The notes below the pieces were generated by a model. The model was not told the DNA's origin and did not search any database. It worked only from the letters and a program-made list of their open reading frames with translations. Position numbers and translations under genes: made by a program. From NCBI GenBank assembly GCA_002349565.1, contig DEDN01000007.1, positions 1-61,509 on the forward strand: a DNA stretch of 61,509 bases, given 5' to 3'. This DNA comes from Alphaproteobacteria bacterium UBA2903 (lineage in GTDB: Bacteria > Pseudomonadota > Alphaproteobacteria > CAAGCB01 > CAG-977). Of this stretch, positions 24,950 through 34,265 are shown one piece after another; position 1 is the stretch's first letter; the number at the start of each line of letters is the position of its first letter.

Positions 24950-25290
24950 AAACCGCTTATGGCGACCTTTCGGTTCGTCAAGTCTTGCTCAAAATGCTCA
25001 CGTACCTTATGTACGCTCCGCTTTTTCGCTGCGCCTTTCCTGCCGATAGGAACACCATAAGCGGTTTTTTCAATAATGTTTTGCCCGTGCGGCAGCACCT
25101 TCCTGCCACTCGACTCTCTAAAATCGGTTTTGGCGAACTTTGCCCGTACGGCAGTACTCGCTGCGCCTTTCCTGCCGACAGGAACACCATAAGCGTTTTT
25201 TTCAATAATGTTTTGCCCGTGCGGCAGCACTTTCCTGCCACTCGACTCTCTAAAAATCGGTTTTGGAAAATTTTGCCCGTACGGCAGTAC
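24949..25290. repeat. Intergenic tandem repeat block (2 x ~131 bp) with long inverted repeat
   Basis: This gene-free stretch between marC and the ABC-F gene has two tandem copies, 25028-25158 and 25159-25290, over 90% identical, both starting CGCTGCGCCTTTCCTGCCGA. Each holds small palindromes GTGC-GGCA-GCAC and GTAC-GGCA-GTAC. In addition ACCGCTTATGG after the marC stop pairs with CCATAAGCGGTTTTTT near 25055-25070, a long hairpin that may end marC. Reading frames through the block are repetitive and not gene-like. It looks like a dispersed repeat element that has duplicated once. Confidence 0.75.
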
Positions 25291-25306
25291 CTTAAAAGGA
25301 TGACAT

Positions 25307-27094
25307 ATGCCCGCTGATTTTGACACGCCTTTGTACAGCTTGCAAAACGTCCGATTGACGTTTGGTGTTCATCCTGTTTTTACGGGGCTGGATTTGTTTA
25401 TCAAAAAAGGCGATAAAACGTGCCTTATCGGTCGCAACGGATCGGGCAAATCGACTTTGCTGAAAGTCATTGCGGGCATCATCGAACCCGACGGCGGCGA
25501 AAAGTTTGTTCAGCCCGGGACGAAAATAGCGTATATGGCGCAGGAATCCGATTTTTCGGAATACAAGACTTTGCGCGATGTCGTGATGGCGGGTTTGCGC
25601 GATCCCGCCGATGCTTACAAAGCGGACAGGCTGATCGACAAATTGGATTTGGCGGCGGAACAGGATCCGAAATCGGCTTCGGGCGGTGAACGCAAAAAAG
25701 CGGCTCTGGCGCAAGCGTTGGCGGGCGAACCCGATATTCTGCTGCTGGACGAACCGACCAACCATCTGGACATTGCAACAATCGAAAAACTGGAAAAAAC
25801 GGTCAAAGATTTTGCGGGAGCGGTGATCGTCATCAGCCACGACCGCGCGTTTTTAAAGGCGGTTTCGACATCGACAATCTGGCTTGACCGCGGGAAAACC
25901 CATACCCAAAACAAAGGATATGCGGCTTTCGAGGATTGGCAGGAAAAAATTCTGACCGCCGAGGAAGTCGAACAAGCCCGCCTGTCCCGCCGCATCGAAC
26001 GGGAAACGCAATGGCTGCGCAAAGGCGTTACCGCGCGGCGCAAGCGCAATATGGGACGTCTGCACCGTTTGCAGGAACTTCGGCTGCAGCGCAAAGAACA
26101 AATCAAGCAGACGGGTTCCGTCGAATTGGCGATAGACAAGGGAGAAATCCTGTCCAAGCTGGTCATAGAAGCCAAACATTTGGAAAAATCATTCGGCGGA
26201 CGTTCTTTGATAAAAGATTTTTCATTCCGTTTGATGCGCGGCAACAAAATCGGAATCGTCGGACCGAACGGGGCGGGAAAAACGACGCTCGTCAAAGTGC
26301 TGACGGGACGGCTTTCCCCCGATTCTGGTTCCGTGCGGCTGATGAAAAATTTGGAAGAAGCCTATTTCGACCAAAACCGCATAACGCTGGATGAAAGCAA
26401 AACGGTGCGCGAAACGCTGTGTCCCGACGGAGGCGACACTGTTTTTGTACGCGGAACACCGCGTCACATTATGTCGTACTTAAAGGATTTTTTGTTTGCG
26501 TCGACCCAAGCGGACACCCCTGTTTCAGCCCTTTCGGGCGGCGAAAAAAACAGGCTGGTTCTGGCAAAAACGCTTGCCAAGCCGTCGAATTTCCTTGTGC
26601 TGGACGAACCGACGAACGATTTGGACATGGATACGCTCGATTTGCTGCAGGACGCTTTGATGAGCTATGACGGGACGGTCTTGATTGTCAGCCATGACCG
26701 CGATTTTCTGGATAATGTGGCGACATCGCTGCTGTATATGAACGGCGACGGCACAATCGTCGAACACGTCGGATCATACACCGATTTGCTGGAAAAACTG
26801 AAAGCTCAAACCAAACCCGCCGCAAAGCCCGCCGACAAACCCAAAGCTTTGCGTGAAAAGCCGCGGCAGCCCGCGCGAATGTCGTTCAAAGACAAACGGC
26901 TGCTTGAAATTCTGCCCGCCGAAGTCGAAGCGTTGGAAAAACAAATCGCGGCGCTGGAAGCCAAGCTTGCCGATCCGAACTTTTATATGGAAAATCCCGC
27001 CGCGTTCGGGCAAACAACGGCGGAATTGGAAAAATCGAAAGCCGAAAAAGACGAAAAGGAATCGCTTTGGCTTGAATTGGCGGAACGGGCTTAA
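25307..27094 (+). CDS. ABC-F family ATPase (Uup-like)
   Basis: A 595-residue soluble protein with two ABC ATPase domains and no membrane segment. Domain 1 has GRNGSGKS, ASGGERKK and DEPTNHLD; domain 2 has GPNGAGKT, LSGGEKNR and DEPTNDLD. A linker rich in Arg/Lys helix joins them, and the C-terminal ~90 residues (EALEKQIAALEAKL) are a coiled coil like that of Uup. ABC-F proteins act on the ribosome or, in the Uup case, on DNA-related processes. ATG 25307 has AAAAGGA upstream. It converges on the pilus operon with a 4-nt overlap. Confidence 0.92.
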   Translation: MPADFDTPLYSLQNVRLTFGVHPVFTGLDLFIKKGDKTCLIGRNGSGKSTLLKVIAGIIEPDGGEKFVQPGTKIAYMAQESDFSEYKTLRDVVMAGLRDPADAYKADRLIDKLDLAAEQDPKSASGGERKKAALAQALAGEPDILLLDEPTNHLDIATIEKLEKTVKDFAGAVIVISHDRAFLKAVSTSTIWLDRGKTHTQNKGYAAFEDWQEKILTAEEVEQARLSRRIERETQWLRKGVTARRKRNMGRLHRLQELRLQRKEQIKQTGSVELAIDKGEILSKLVIEAKHLEKSFGGRSLIKDFSFRLMRGNKIGIVGPNGAGKTTLVKVLTGRLSPDSGSVRLMKNLEEAYFDQNRITLDESKTVRETLCPDGGDTVFVRGTPRHIMSYLKDFLFASTQADTPVSALSGGEKNRLVLAKTLAKPSNFLVLDEPTNDLDMDTLDLLQDALMSYDGTVLIVSHDRDFLDNVATSLLYMNGDGTIVEHVGSYTDLLEKLKAQTKPAAKPADKPKALREKPRQPARMSFKDKRLLEILPAEVEALEKQIAALEAKLADPNFYMENPAAFGQTTAELEKSKAEKDEKESLWLELAERA

Positions 27095-28179
27095 CCCATC
27101 GCTTTGGTGATCTGTTCCTGCATGTCGAACGTTCCCATAACGGACCATGCGATAACGCCGGAAACAAACAAAACCGCGATGGTGTTCAGCAACGCCGCGC
27201 GCTGTTCAATACTGGAAATACTGGTTTCCAGCCATTCGTTCGCCATTTGGTCAAGCGCGGCTTGGAAGTTGTCCATTTCGGAATAAATGCGCAAATCACC
27301 GATGATTTCTTTGTCGGGGAATCCCAATCCCGTTTTGTTCAACGCTTCGCCGATGTTGTCGCCGTTGTTGATGTAAACCAAAGCGGTGTCGATTCGGTGC
27401 AGCAAGTACGGGTTGGCATCGTGGCGCAAAGAACGCAACGCTTGGGAAACGGGGGTACCCGCGCGCACCAGAGCCGCCATTGCCAGCATCCATGTAACGC
27501 CGACAAAAATGCGGTACAGCGACCAGGGCGGTATTCCGTCCACAAGGGCGCGCGTCTTTCCTTTCCATCGTCCCAATGTAACGTAAATCAGCACGAATAC
27601 CGTCGGCAGGAATGAAAACGCCATAATCCAGTTTTTCTGAATCCAAATGGATACGGCGACCAAATCTTTCGCCGTTCCCGTCCAACGGGCGTTCGGGGCG
27701 GCGTTCATCATCGGCGGCACCATGTACGCGCCGATCGCGTAAATAATCAAAACCGTCATCATGGACAGGAACATAGGGTAAGCGATCGCGCCGACCAAAG
27801 GTCCGATCATTCGGCTGGTGCCTTCGGTAACTTTAATCAGGTTTTCCAGCGCGCCTTCCAAGTGCGAAACGTCGCCGACGGACAGCATCAGACGTTCGCG
27901 GGCGGGCGCCCAGCCTTCCAAAGCGACGGAAAACGGATGACCGTTCTGCAATGCGCGCGACCAGTATAACAGCGCCAAAGCCATCGGTTCGTCGGGGTTT
28001 TTGCCGTCGTTCGTGATAATGGCGCGGATTCGGTCCAAAGCATCCATCAACGAAAAACGGTTGCGCAGCAGGGAAATCAGCTTGCGGTAAATTTTCAAGC
28101 GTGTTTTGCCGCTCATACGGCAGACGATCATCGCGTAATAGCGGTTAATGTCGGCAAGGGAAAATTTGCTTTTCGCCAT
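27091..28179 (-). CDS. pilR: Type IVb pilus inner-membrane platform protein (PilR, GspF family)
   Basis: A 362-residue polytopic protein of the type II secretion F family. It has two related cytoplasmic helical repeats, including RLMLSVGDVSHLEGALENL and a second copy ending DKEIIGDLRIYSEMDNF, and membrane segments around LVGAIAYPMFLSMMTVLIIY, WIMAFSFLPTVFVLIYVTL and AVLFVSGVIAWSVMG. In R64-type thin pili this protein (PilR) anchors the assembly ATPase. It is the last gene of a six-gene leftward pilus operon and follows the ATPase after 15 nt. Confidence 0.88.
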   Translation of the reverse strand: MAKSKFSLADINRYYAMIVCRMSGKTRLKIYRKLISLLRNRFSLMDALDRIRAIITNDGKNPDEPMALALLYWSRALQNGHPFSVALEGWAPARERLMLSVGDVSHLEGALENLIKVTEGTSRMIGPLVGAIAYPMFLSMMTVLIIYAIGAYMVPPMMNAAPNARWTGTAKDLVAVSIWIQKNWIMAFSFLPTVFVLIYVTLGRWKGKTRALVDGIPPWSLYRIFVGVTWMLAMAALVRAGTPVSQALRSLRHDANPYLLHRIDTALVYINNGDNIGEALNKTGLGFPDKEIIGDLRIYSEMDNFQAALDQMANEWLETSISSIEQRAALLNTIAVLFVSGVIAWSVMGTFDMQEQITKAMG

Positions 28180-28194
28180 ATTCCGTTTCCTTTC

Positions 28195-29859
28195 TCAGTA
28201 AATCGGTCTTTCGTCCAACAAGCCGCACCAGCGTTCGACTTCTTCGGCGTCGATCAGACCGTTCAGCATGCGTTCGATGGCGCAGTCCTTCATTGTTCTG
28301 CCGCCCAGATCGCCCGTCCAGTAGTCAATCGCCTTTTTGGTTTCGCCTTTGACCAGCAGATCCAAAAAAGTCGCGTCGGGCATCAGAATTTCACCGACGA
28401 CGGCGCGCCCTTTGACCCCGCGTCCCTGACATTCCTGACAGCCTTCGCCTTTCAAAAAAGCCTGCTCCATCCCGAAATCGCCGTACGCTTTGCGCAAACG
28501 TTTGACCGTCGGGTGATCAGGTTTCTGTGAAACGGGAATGCGGCAGTTCGGGCAGACGCGGCGGAACAAACGCTGCGACACCATGCCTTTCATAATTTCG
28601 GGGTCGATCAGCTTGAACGGTTCGACGCCCATGTCGCGCAGACGCATAACAACCGCAGGCGAACTGTTCGCATGCAAAGTCGTCCAAACGCCGTGTCCCG
28701 ACAGCGCGCCTTTGAAAGCCAGCTGCGCCGCTGACAGAGTGCGGACTTCCCCGATCATCAGCATGTCGGGGTCGGAACGCAAAGACGCGGCAAGGGCTTT
28801 GGTGAATTCCTGTTCTTTCAGCGCTTCGGTGTTCGCGTTGGTCACGGGCATTTGCCGCGCGCCGGGAATCGGGTATTCGGGGGGGTCTTCCACCGTAATC
28901 AGGTTCAGTTCGTAGTTGCGTTCCTGCAGCAGCGAAATCATATTGCGCTGCAGAGTCGTCGATTTGCCCGACCCCGTCGGTCCCGCCACGATGATAATGC
29001 CGATAGGCACGGCGCGCAGACGGTAAAACATGTCGGCTTCGCGCTGCGTATACCCCAAAGCCATCAAATCGCCCGCGTTTTCGGGATCGTCGTCCGCGTA
29101 CAGCAAACGCATGACCAGATAGCGCGTGCCGAACGCAATCGGGTTGAATTGCAGACGCACGCCCAAAACATTGCGGGGCAACCGCAGCTTGCCGTTCGAT
29201 CCGCGCAAAGGCGTGTCGCCGACCTTTTGCGCCGCCTGATATTCGTTTTGCGCATAGTTCGCATCGGAAATGTCCGAAGACGCGAACGCGGCGCGGACGA
29301 ACGCTTCGCCCCATTCCTTGTCTTTTTCGATTTCGACCTGCATCATGCCGTTTGTACGGAACATGACTTGCGTTTTGTGCGTGCCGACGACAACGTGAAT
29401 ATCGGACACTTTGACCGCCGCCGCGCGGGACAGCACGTTGACGTAGTCCTTTTGCATCTGCAGCTGTTCAAGGTCGGCTGCGCTGCCCGTTTCTTCGGCT
29501 TCCTCGGGGGGAGGGGCGTCTTTCGCCGCGCGGTCGTAGATGGCTTTGATCAGGCTTGCGGGGACGTATTCGGCTTTGTTGACAGGCAGTTTTTTCTTGC
29601 GCGCCAAAACTTCGAAACTTAAAACGCGCCCGTCGAATTTATGTTCCGCGCTGACCATAAAACGACCATTGAGAAACAAAGCCAGCAAGCCGCGGGTGTC
29701 GTCTTTGACGGGAAAAACACTGCCGGGGGCGGTAATGCATTCATTTCCGCCATGGAACAATTCCGCCAGCACTTCCGAACTTTTTTTAGGCGCCGCGCTT
29801 TTTGCGGGTTCGGTCGGTTTCGAGGCGGATGCTGCTGCTGACTTTGCTGGTAGAGGCAT
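28195..29859 (-). CDS. pilQ: Type IVb pilus assembly ATPase (PilQ, GspE family)
   Basis: A 554-residue ATPase that powers pilus extension. Walker A is GPTGSGKST (residues 293-301), the Asp box is ITVEDPPEYPI, Walker B is DMLMIGEVR and the His box is TTLHAN. A tetracysteine zinc motif (CPNC...CQEC) typical of assembly rather than retraction ATPases is present. The Ala/Pro-rich N-terminus replaces the usual GspE N1 domain. It shares the GspE superfamily with the shorter ATPase at 7606-8574. ATG 29859 has GGGATG upstream. Confidence 0.9.
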   Translation of the reverse strand: MPLPAKSAAASASKPTEPAKSAAPKKSSEVLAELFHGGNECITAPGSVFPVKDDTRGLLALFLNGRFMVSAEHKFDGRVLSFEVLARKKKLPVNKAEYVPASLIKAIYDRAAKDAPPPEEAEETGSAADLEQLQMQKDYVNVLSRAAAVKVSDIHVVVGTHKTQVMFRTNGMMQVEIEKDKEWGEAFVRAAFASSDISDANYAQNEYQAAQKVGDTPLRGSNGKLRLPRNVLGVRLQFNPIAFGTRYLVMRLLYADDDPENAGDLMALGYTQREADMFYRLRAVPIGIIIVAGPTGSGKSTTLQRNMISLLQERNYELNLITVEDPPEYPIPGARQMPVTNANTEALKEQEFTKALAASLRSDPDMLMIGEVRTLSAAQLAFKGALSGHGVWTTLHANSSPAVVMRLRDMGVEPFKLIDPEIMKGMVSQRLFRRVCPNCRIPVSQKPDHPTVKRLRKAYGDFGMEQAFLKGEGCQECQGRGVKGRAVVGEILMPDATFLDLLVKGETKKAIDYWTGDLGGRTMKDCAIERMLNGLIDAEEVERWCGLLDERPIY

Positions 29860-29917
29860 GGTTCATCCCTTTTTCAAACGACCAAACAGGGGATAGCCTC
29901 CCCTGTTCGGATTTGTT

Positions 29918-31303
29918 TTATTTTGCCAAGCTTACACCTGAAAATCTGGTGCGTTTCGCTCCGCCGATTCGTCCAACGGGGGGCGCAATCGTCATACCGC
30001 CCGAACCAGCGGCTTCGGCGGGGGCGGCTCCTTCGGGCGCGGGAGCGGGGGCAGGCGCGTTCTGAGCGCTGTCGGCGTTGTTCATCAACCCTGCGGACGG
30101 GAAACCGACCATTTCTTTCATTGTGCCGTATTGCAGCAGGACGTAATCCTTGTTGATGTCGATGACGGTGTGTCCCGTCGGCAGAATCGTGGATTTTTTG
30201 ACAAAGAAAGTCGTCTTGTCCTTTTTGGCGATCAGTTTGGCGATCAAGCTGCCCGCCGTTCCGCGGATTTCCGCGACCGCGTACAAAGTCGACGCCGGAT
30301 CCTGTTTTTTCAGATTTTCGTCTTTGCTTGTATCGACGGTCAAAGCCTGTCCAGCTTTCTTTCTGTCCAGCAAGTCCTCGCCGGCTTTGGTCAGCGTGCG
30401 CGACACCAGCGTCGAGGGGGAACGTTTGATCTTGGGCGGACGGGTCGCCGCAATCAGGTTCGGCTTCAGATTGTTCAGACGCGCGATGGACGCGGCTTCG
30501 TATTTCTTTTTCAGTTCGGCGCGTTCGGCTTCTTTTTTGCGTTCGGCTTCTTCTTCTTTTCTTTTGCGTTCGGCTTCCTCATCCTTCATTTTTTGGATGC
30601 GGCGGTCTTCTTCGCGTTTCAAAGCCGCTTCGATTTGTTTTTGGCGGATTTCAGCGCGCTGTTTGCGTTCCAAAGCCTCCTGCCGCTTCAAATCCTGCGC
30701 CAATTCCCATTCCAAACGGGCTTGGGTCATTTTTTCACGGCGTTCGATTTCGTCAAACAGCATTTGACGGTTGCTGGCTTTCAGCGCGTCGATTTCAGCG
30801 CGCAATCCTTCGCGCTTCAGCTGCAATGCCAGAGAATTGTTTTCGCGTTCCATTTCAGCCATTTCGCGGAACACGTCGCTGGACACGTTGCCGATGATGT
30901 TGTCGCTGGGCGACGACGACAGCGCGCCGCCTTTTCTGGGGGCAGCCGCGTTAAAGTCCAAAGAGGGCGTGGAATCGGGCGCGGGAATGTCCTGCGGCGG
31001 GGGCGGAATGTCCAGTCCCGCATCAACGGGCGCCGCGTTGTTTTCGGCAGGCATATCCAAAGACGGCAACGCCAGATCGGGGGCTTCCGCAGGGGCGGGA
31101 ACCGTCTGTTCGGCGGGGGCGGGGACGGCTTCGGGCAAAGGCGCCGCTTCCGCAGCTGGTTCGGGGACGGCGGCGTCCTGCGCTTTCGGCGCGTCCTGCA
31201 AAAAAGCGTCGTCGAACAAATCCTGTGCGTTCGCATTCGATATCGTTACGCCGGAAATAACCAGCGCAGCCGATAATAAGTGTGTTTTAAAGACTCGGTT
31301 CAT
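29918..31303 (-). CDS. pilP: PilP-like pilus biogenesis protein with long charged helix
   Basis: A 461-residue exported protein. The signal peptide is MNRVFKTHLLSAALVISG up to about NANAQ. A ~100-residue Pro/Ala-rich linker is followed by ~130 residues of almost pure charged helix (e.g. EEAERKRKEEEAERKKEAER), likely coiled coil or single alpha-helix. A C-terminal beta domain of ~80 residues (TLYAVAEIRGTAGSLIAKLI through ILPTGHTVIDINKDYVLLQY) resembles PilP of R64 thin pili. R64 PilP is much shorter, so the middle is an expansion. I chose ATG 31303 (GAGGGAC upstream) over ATGs further up. It overlaps pilO by 17 nt. Confidence 0.75.
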   Translation of the reverse strand: MNRVFKTHLLSAALVISGVTISNANAQDLFDDAFLQDAPKAQDAAVPEPAAEAAPLPEAVPAPAEQTVPAPAEAPDLALPSLDMPAENNAAPVDAGLDIPPPPQDIPAPDSTPSLDFNAAAPRKGGALSSSPSDNIIGNVSSDVFREMAEMERENNSLALQLKREGLRAEIDALKASNRQMLFDEIERREKMTQARLEWELAQDLKRQEALERKQRAEIRQKQIEAALKREEDRRIQKMKDEEAERKRKEEEAERKKEAERAELKKKYEAASIARLNNLKPNLIAATRPPKIKRSPSTLVSRTLTKAGEDLLDRKKAGQALTVDTSKDENLKKQDPASTLYAVAEIRGTAGSLIAKLIAKKDKTTFFVKKSTILPTGHTVIDINKDYVLLQYGTMKEMVGFPSAGLMNNADSAQNAPAPAPAPEGAAPAEAAGSGGMTIAPPVGRIGGAKRTRFSGVSLAK

Positions 31304-32657
31304 AGATTTGTCCCTCATAGCTCCATGTGCCATTGCCTATATCATACTCCATTTTCAGCAATTCCAAAGCGGGAAATTGATTAAACAGCGGCAGCCATTC
31401 CCCCGCCGGCATATCCGACGAGAATTTAAAGATAAGTTTGTTGTAGGTTTTAACGATTCGTTTCGGATCGTCCAAACCGTTTTTGGCGGGCAACGTTTGC
31501 GTGACCTGCGTGCTGCCCGTCGACAGCGAGATCGGCATTTTAACCGCCTGAAAGATGTTGTTCAGCTCTTCACGGGCTTCGAAAGTCATATATTTCGGAT
31601 TTTCGGAATGGGTGGCAATTTCGCCCAAAGACAAGCTGACAACCACATTCGTGCCGTTTTCGTCCAGCACATAATCCAATCCGGGCGATCCGTATTCTTC
31701 GAACGCGCGCTTTAAAATGCTCAAATGCCCCCATTTCATATGCCATTCCGTCGACAGTCCCGACGGCGCGCATTGAATATTGCCCAGTTCCCAGCCGGGG
31801 ATCATCATGGATTTGATTTGCAAAACGCCGACGTTGCAGCGGTTCAGGAAATCGTCCGTAACGACCAGCTTTTCCCACGGTTTGACTTCCACAATGGGCT
31901 GAATTGTTTCTTCTTCGATTTGCAAAGGCTTGAACGGCACAAGCGGGCGGACTTTTTTCGGCGGCGCAAACAGTCCCGAGATCAGTTTGTAACCGACGAT
32001 TACGATCAGCAAAGCCGCAACGCCGATGATGATTTTGGTTTTCTGCGTCCCTTTTTCGATGCGCATCAGTTTCGACCCGCGCGAGGCGGTCAAAACGGAT
32101 GAGAGATCGACTTCTTCCGTTCCTTCGATTTCCCAAGAAGCGGGCGCGATCTTGCGTCCCCAGTCGGGAACCGCCATCATCGCGTAGAAAGCGCGCTTGG
32201 CGTCTTCTTCGTTCAGATACAGCAGATCTTCTTCGGACAGGATCAAGTCGTTGCGGACGGCGATGAACCACCAGCCTTCATCGACTTCGAATACGGCGAC
32301 GGATGACGATTTGTCCGAAAAGATTTCGGCAATCGCGGCGGCGGCGGACGGCATGCCGACTTTATGCCCTTCGACGGAATTGCCGATGCCGTATTGCGGG
32401 GATGTGCCTTGGCGGACGCAGAACAAATCCGCGCCCTCCATGACGTTTTCGACGGTTTCCTTGACTTCGGGATACGGATCGCTTGTATCCTGCAGCGGCT
32501 GCCAAAACAGGCTGACGGCGTACGTCGTGTCGTTGACGGTCATCGTCGCGCCCCAAGGCGGATCGCCGTCCTCGTCGGTCGCCGCAGGCGAGCCGGAAGC
32601 TTCTTCTTCCAGTTCGTCCAGATCGTCTACGGACAGTTCTTCATCATCATCAGCCAT
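31287..32657 (-). CDS. pilO: Type IVb pilus protein PilO (PilO2 family)
   Basis: A 456-residue bitopic inner-membrane protein. An acidic N-terminus (DDDEELSVDDLDELEEE) and a cytoplasmic domain of ~200 residues precede one membrane segment, IIIGVAALLIVIVGYKLIS (residues ~220-238), then a ~210-residue periplasmic domain. Topology, size and gene order (N-O-P-Q-R) fit PilO of the R64 thin pilus, which links the inner-membrane platform to the secretin. The sequence is divergent, so order carries much of the weight. GGAGAAGAG precedes the ATG. Confidence 0.78.
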   Translation of the reverse strand: MADDDEELSVDDLDELEEEASGSPAATDEDGDPPWGATMTVNDTTYAVSLFWQPLQDTSDPYPEVKETVENVMEGADLFCVRQGTSPQYGIGNSVEGHKVGMPSAAAAIAEIFSDKSSSVAVFEVDEGWWFIAVRNDLILSEEDLLYLNEEDAKRAFYAMMAVPDWGRKIAPASWEIEGTEEVDLSSVLTASRGSKLMRIEKGTQKTKIIIGVAALLIVIVGYKLISGLFAPPKKVRPLVPFKPLQIEEETIQPIVEVKPWEKLVVTDDFLNRCNVGVLQIKSMMIPGWELGNIQCAPSGLSTEWHMKWGHLSILKRAFEEYGSPGLDYVLDENGTNVVVSLSLGEIATHSENPKYMTFEAREELNNIFQAVKMPISLSTGSTQVTQTLPAKNGLDDPKRIVKTYNKLIFKFSSDMPAGEWLPLFNQFPALELLKMEYDIGNGTWSYEGQIYEPSL

Positions 32658-32672
32658 CGCTCTTCTCCGCGG

Positions 32673-34265
32673 TTAGAAGCTGTTCATGCGTGTTTCGGGG
32701 ACCAGCGGCGATACCAGCACTTCGGGCGTCAGCAAAACGACCATGACGTTTCTGTCTTTGTTGGCGGATTGGCTCATTCCCGAAATGTTTTTCGAGTTTG
32801 ACGTGCTGGTGCGGACTTCTTCAAATCCCGTCAAAACCAGCGTCGAACCGGAAGTCATGGCGACTTCCTGAACAAAGCCGCGGGTTTTCAGGACGGGCAG
32901 CTGAATGATCGTGCCGTCATCCGATGTGCCGAAACTTTTTTCTTCCATCGAATCCTTGTCCGTCAGGGTCATCGTGAACATCAGCAGCATACGACCGTGA
33001 TCCAGTAAACGGGGCAGGACTTCCATCGTAAAGCCGTAGTTGATTTTCGCAGGTGTGACAGAGTAGGACGACGTGTCGCTGCTGTCCGAAGAGGTCTTTT
33101 CCACTTTTTCGATATAGGATTCGTTGGTGGCGACCTGAACGGGCGCGATTTTGTTGTTCATCGTAATGACCGTCGCGCTGGTGACCAAAGAGGTCGTTCC
33201 CTGCGTTGACAGCGCTTCGATAATGGCGCTGATGCTGCGGTCGGATTTTCCGTTGACGATACCCAGTTCCATAGAGTTGGAAGACGTTGCCGTCGGTGAT
33301 ATCATGCTGGCGGAAATCGATCTGCCCGACCCTTTGCTCAAGTATTTGAAAGCGGCGGTCAGGTTCAGCCCCATGGACGCTTCGTCGGACAGAGTGACGT
33401 TCATCACCTTGACGCCGATGGCGACCTGACGCGACAGTTTTTCGTTCATGCTGTTGACGTACTGGGCGACGCGCTGCAGCGTGTTGGGCGGAGCGGTCAC
33501 CGTCAGCGTGCCGTTTGCGGGAATGACGTTCAGCGTCGCGCCGCTGGGCAGCATCGCCGTAATGGCTTCTTCGATCTGCGCCCACAGATCCAGCGAAATG
33601 CTGGACGACATGGATGCGGACGTCGTGCCGCCCGCTTCACCCGACGACGTGCCTGCGATGTTCGCGCTCAATTGCGTTTGAACGGGCAGGGCGTAAATCG
33701 TAAAGACGCGCGTTTCCTGTTTGTAGAACGTGATCACACCGTTTTTGTAACGCCACCACAGCGCAAAACGGGATACGATTTGATCAAGCAAGCCGCTTAA
33801 TTTTCCGGAATAGGCGGGCATGTACAAATCCGTGTCGGTGTTCGTCGCCGTGCCTTGAGTCGCGTCGCCTTCCGTCCCTTGCGTGGCGGATTTGACTTCT
33901 TCCAGAATCATATCGTCAACGCGGACGGTGATGCCCGTCAGCGCCGTAATCTGTTCGGAAACTTGCAGCAGGGAAACGGGGGTCGTGCTGACCAAAGTAA
34001 TGCCTTCGTCCGTTTCGAACCGCGCGGGCAGCGGATCGCCCTGGTTGCCGCGAATGCTTTGCGATCCCAGCCAGATGTCGTCTTTGACCGAAATGGTGTC
34101 CAGACTGTACATGTCTTTTTGCGGGACGGGATCGTCCAGAACGGTTTGAATCTTGTCTATCGTGCGGTCGGTGTGTTTCGTGACCGCAGGCATCAGTTTG
34201 CACGATGTCAATCCCGCGACGGACAGGCAAAGCATCAGGGTTGTGAATTTGTTACTAGTCCGCAT
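32673..34265 (-). CDS. pilN: Type IVb pilus outer-membrane secretin, lipoprotein (PilN)
   Basis: A 530-residue secretin. A lipoprotein signal ends LTSC with Cys22 as the lipidation site. Residues ~85-300 form N-domains, e.g. LLQVSEQITALTGITVRV and ANGTLTVTAPPNTLQRVAQY. The C-terminal ~200 residues form the secretin domain, with MEVLPRLLDHGRMLLMFTM and VAMTSGSTLVLTGFEE. This is the outer-membrane pore of the pilus. Its start overlaps the TcpQ-like gene by 11 nt. Family and order match R64 PilN. Confidence 0.9.
   Translation of the reverse strand: MRTSNKFTTLMLCLSVAGLTSCKLMPAVTKHTDRTIDKIQTVLDDPVPQKDMYSLDTISVKDDIWLGSQSIRGNQGDPLPARFETDEGITLVSTTPVSLLQVSEQITALTGITVRVDDMILEEVKSATQGTEGDATQGTATNTDTDLYMPAYSGKLSGLLDQIVSRFALWWRYKNGVITFYKQETRVFTIYALPVQTQLSANIAGTSSGEAGGTTSASMSSSISLDLWAQIEEAITAMLPSGATLNVIPANGTLTVTAPPNTLQRVAQYVNSMNEKLSRQVAIGVKVMNVTLSDEASMGLNLTAAFKYLSKGSGRSISASMISPTATSSNSMELGIVNGKSDRSISAIIEALSTQGTTSLVTSATVITMNNKIAPVQVATNESYIEKVEKTSSDSSDTSSYSVTPAKINYGFTMEVLPRLLDHGRMLLMFTMTLTDKDSMEEKSFGTSDDGTIIQLPVLKTRGFVQEVAMTSGSTLVLTGFEEVRTSTSNSKNISGMSQSANKDRNVMVVLLTPEVLVSPLVPETRMNSF

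Noticed and set aside
24949..25290. Second CRISPR array in the repeat block before the ABC-F gene
   Set aside because: Period is ~131 bp, only two copies, and the 'spacers' are conserved between copies, so it is a tandem duplication.
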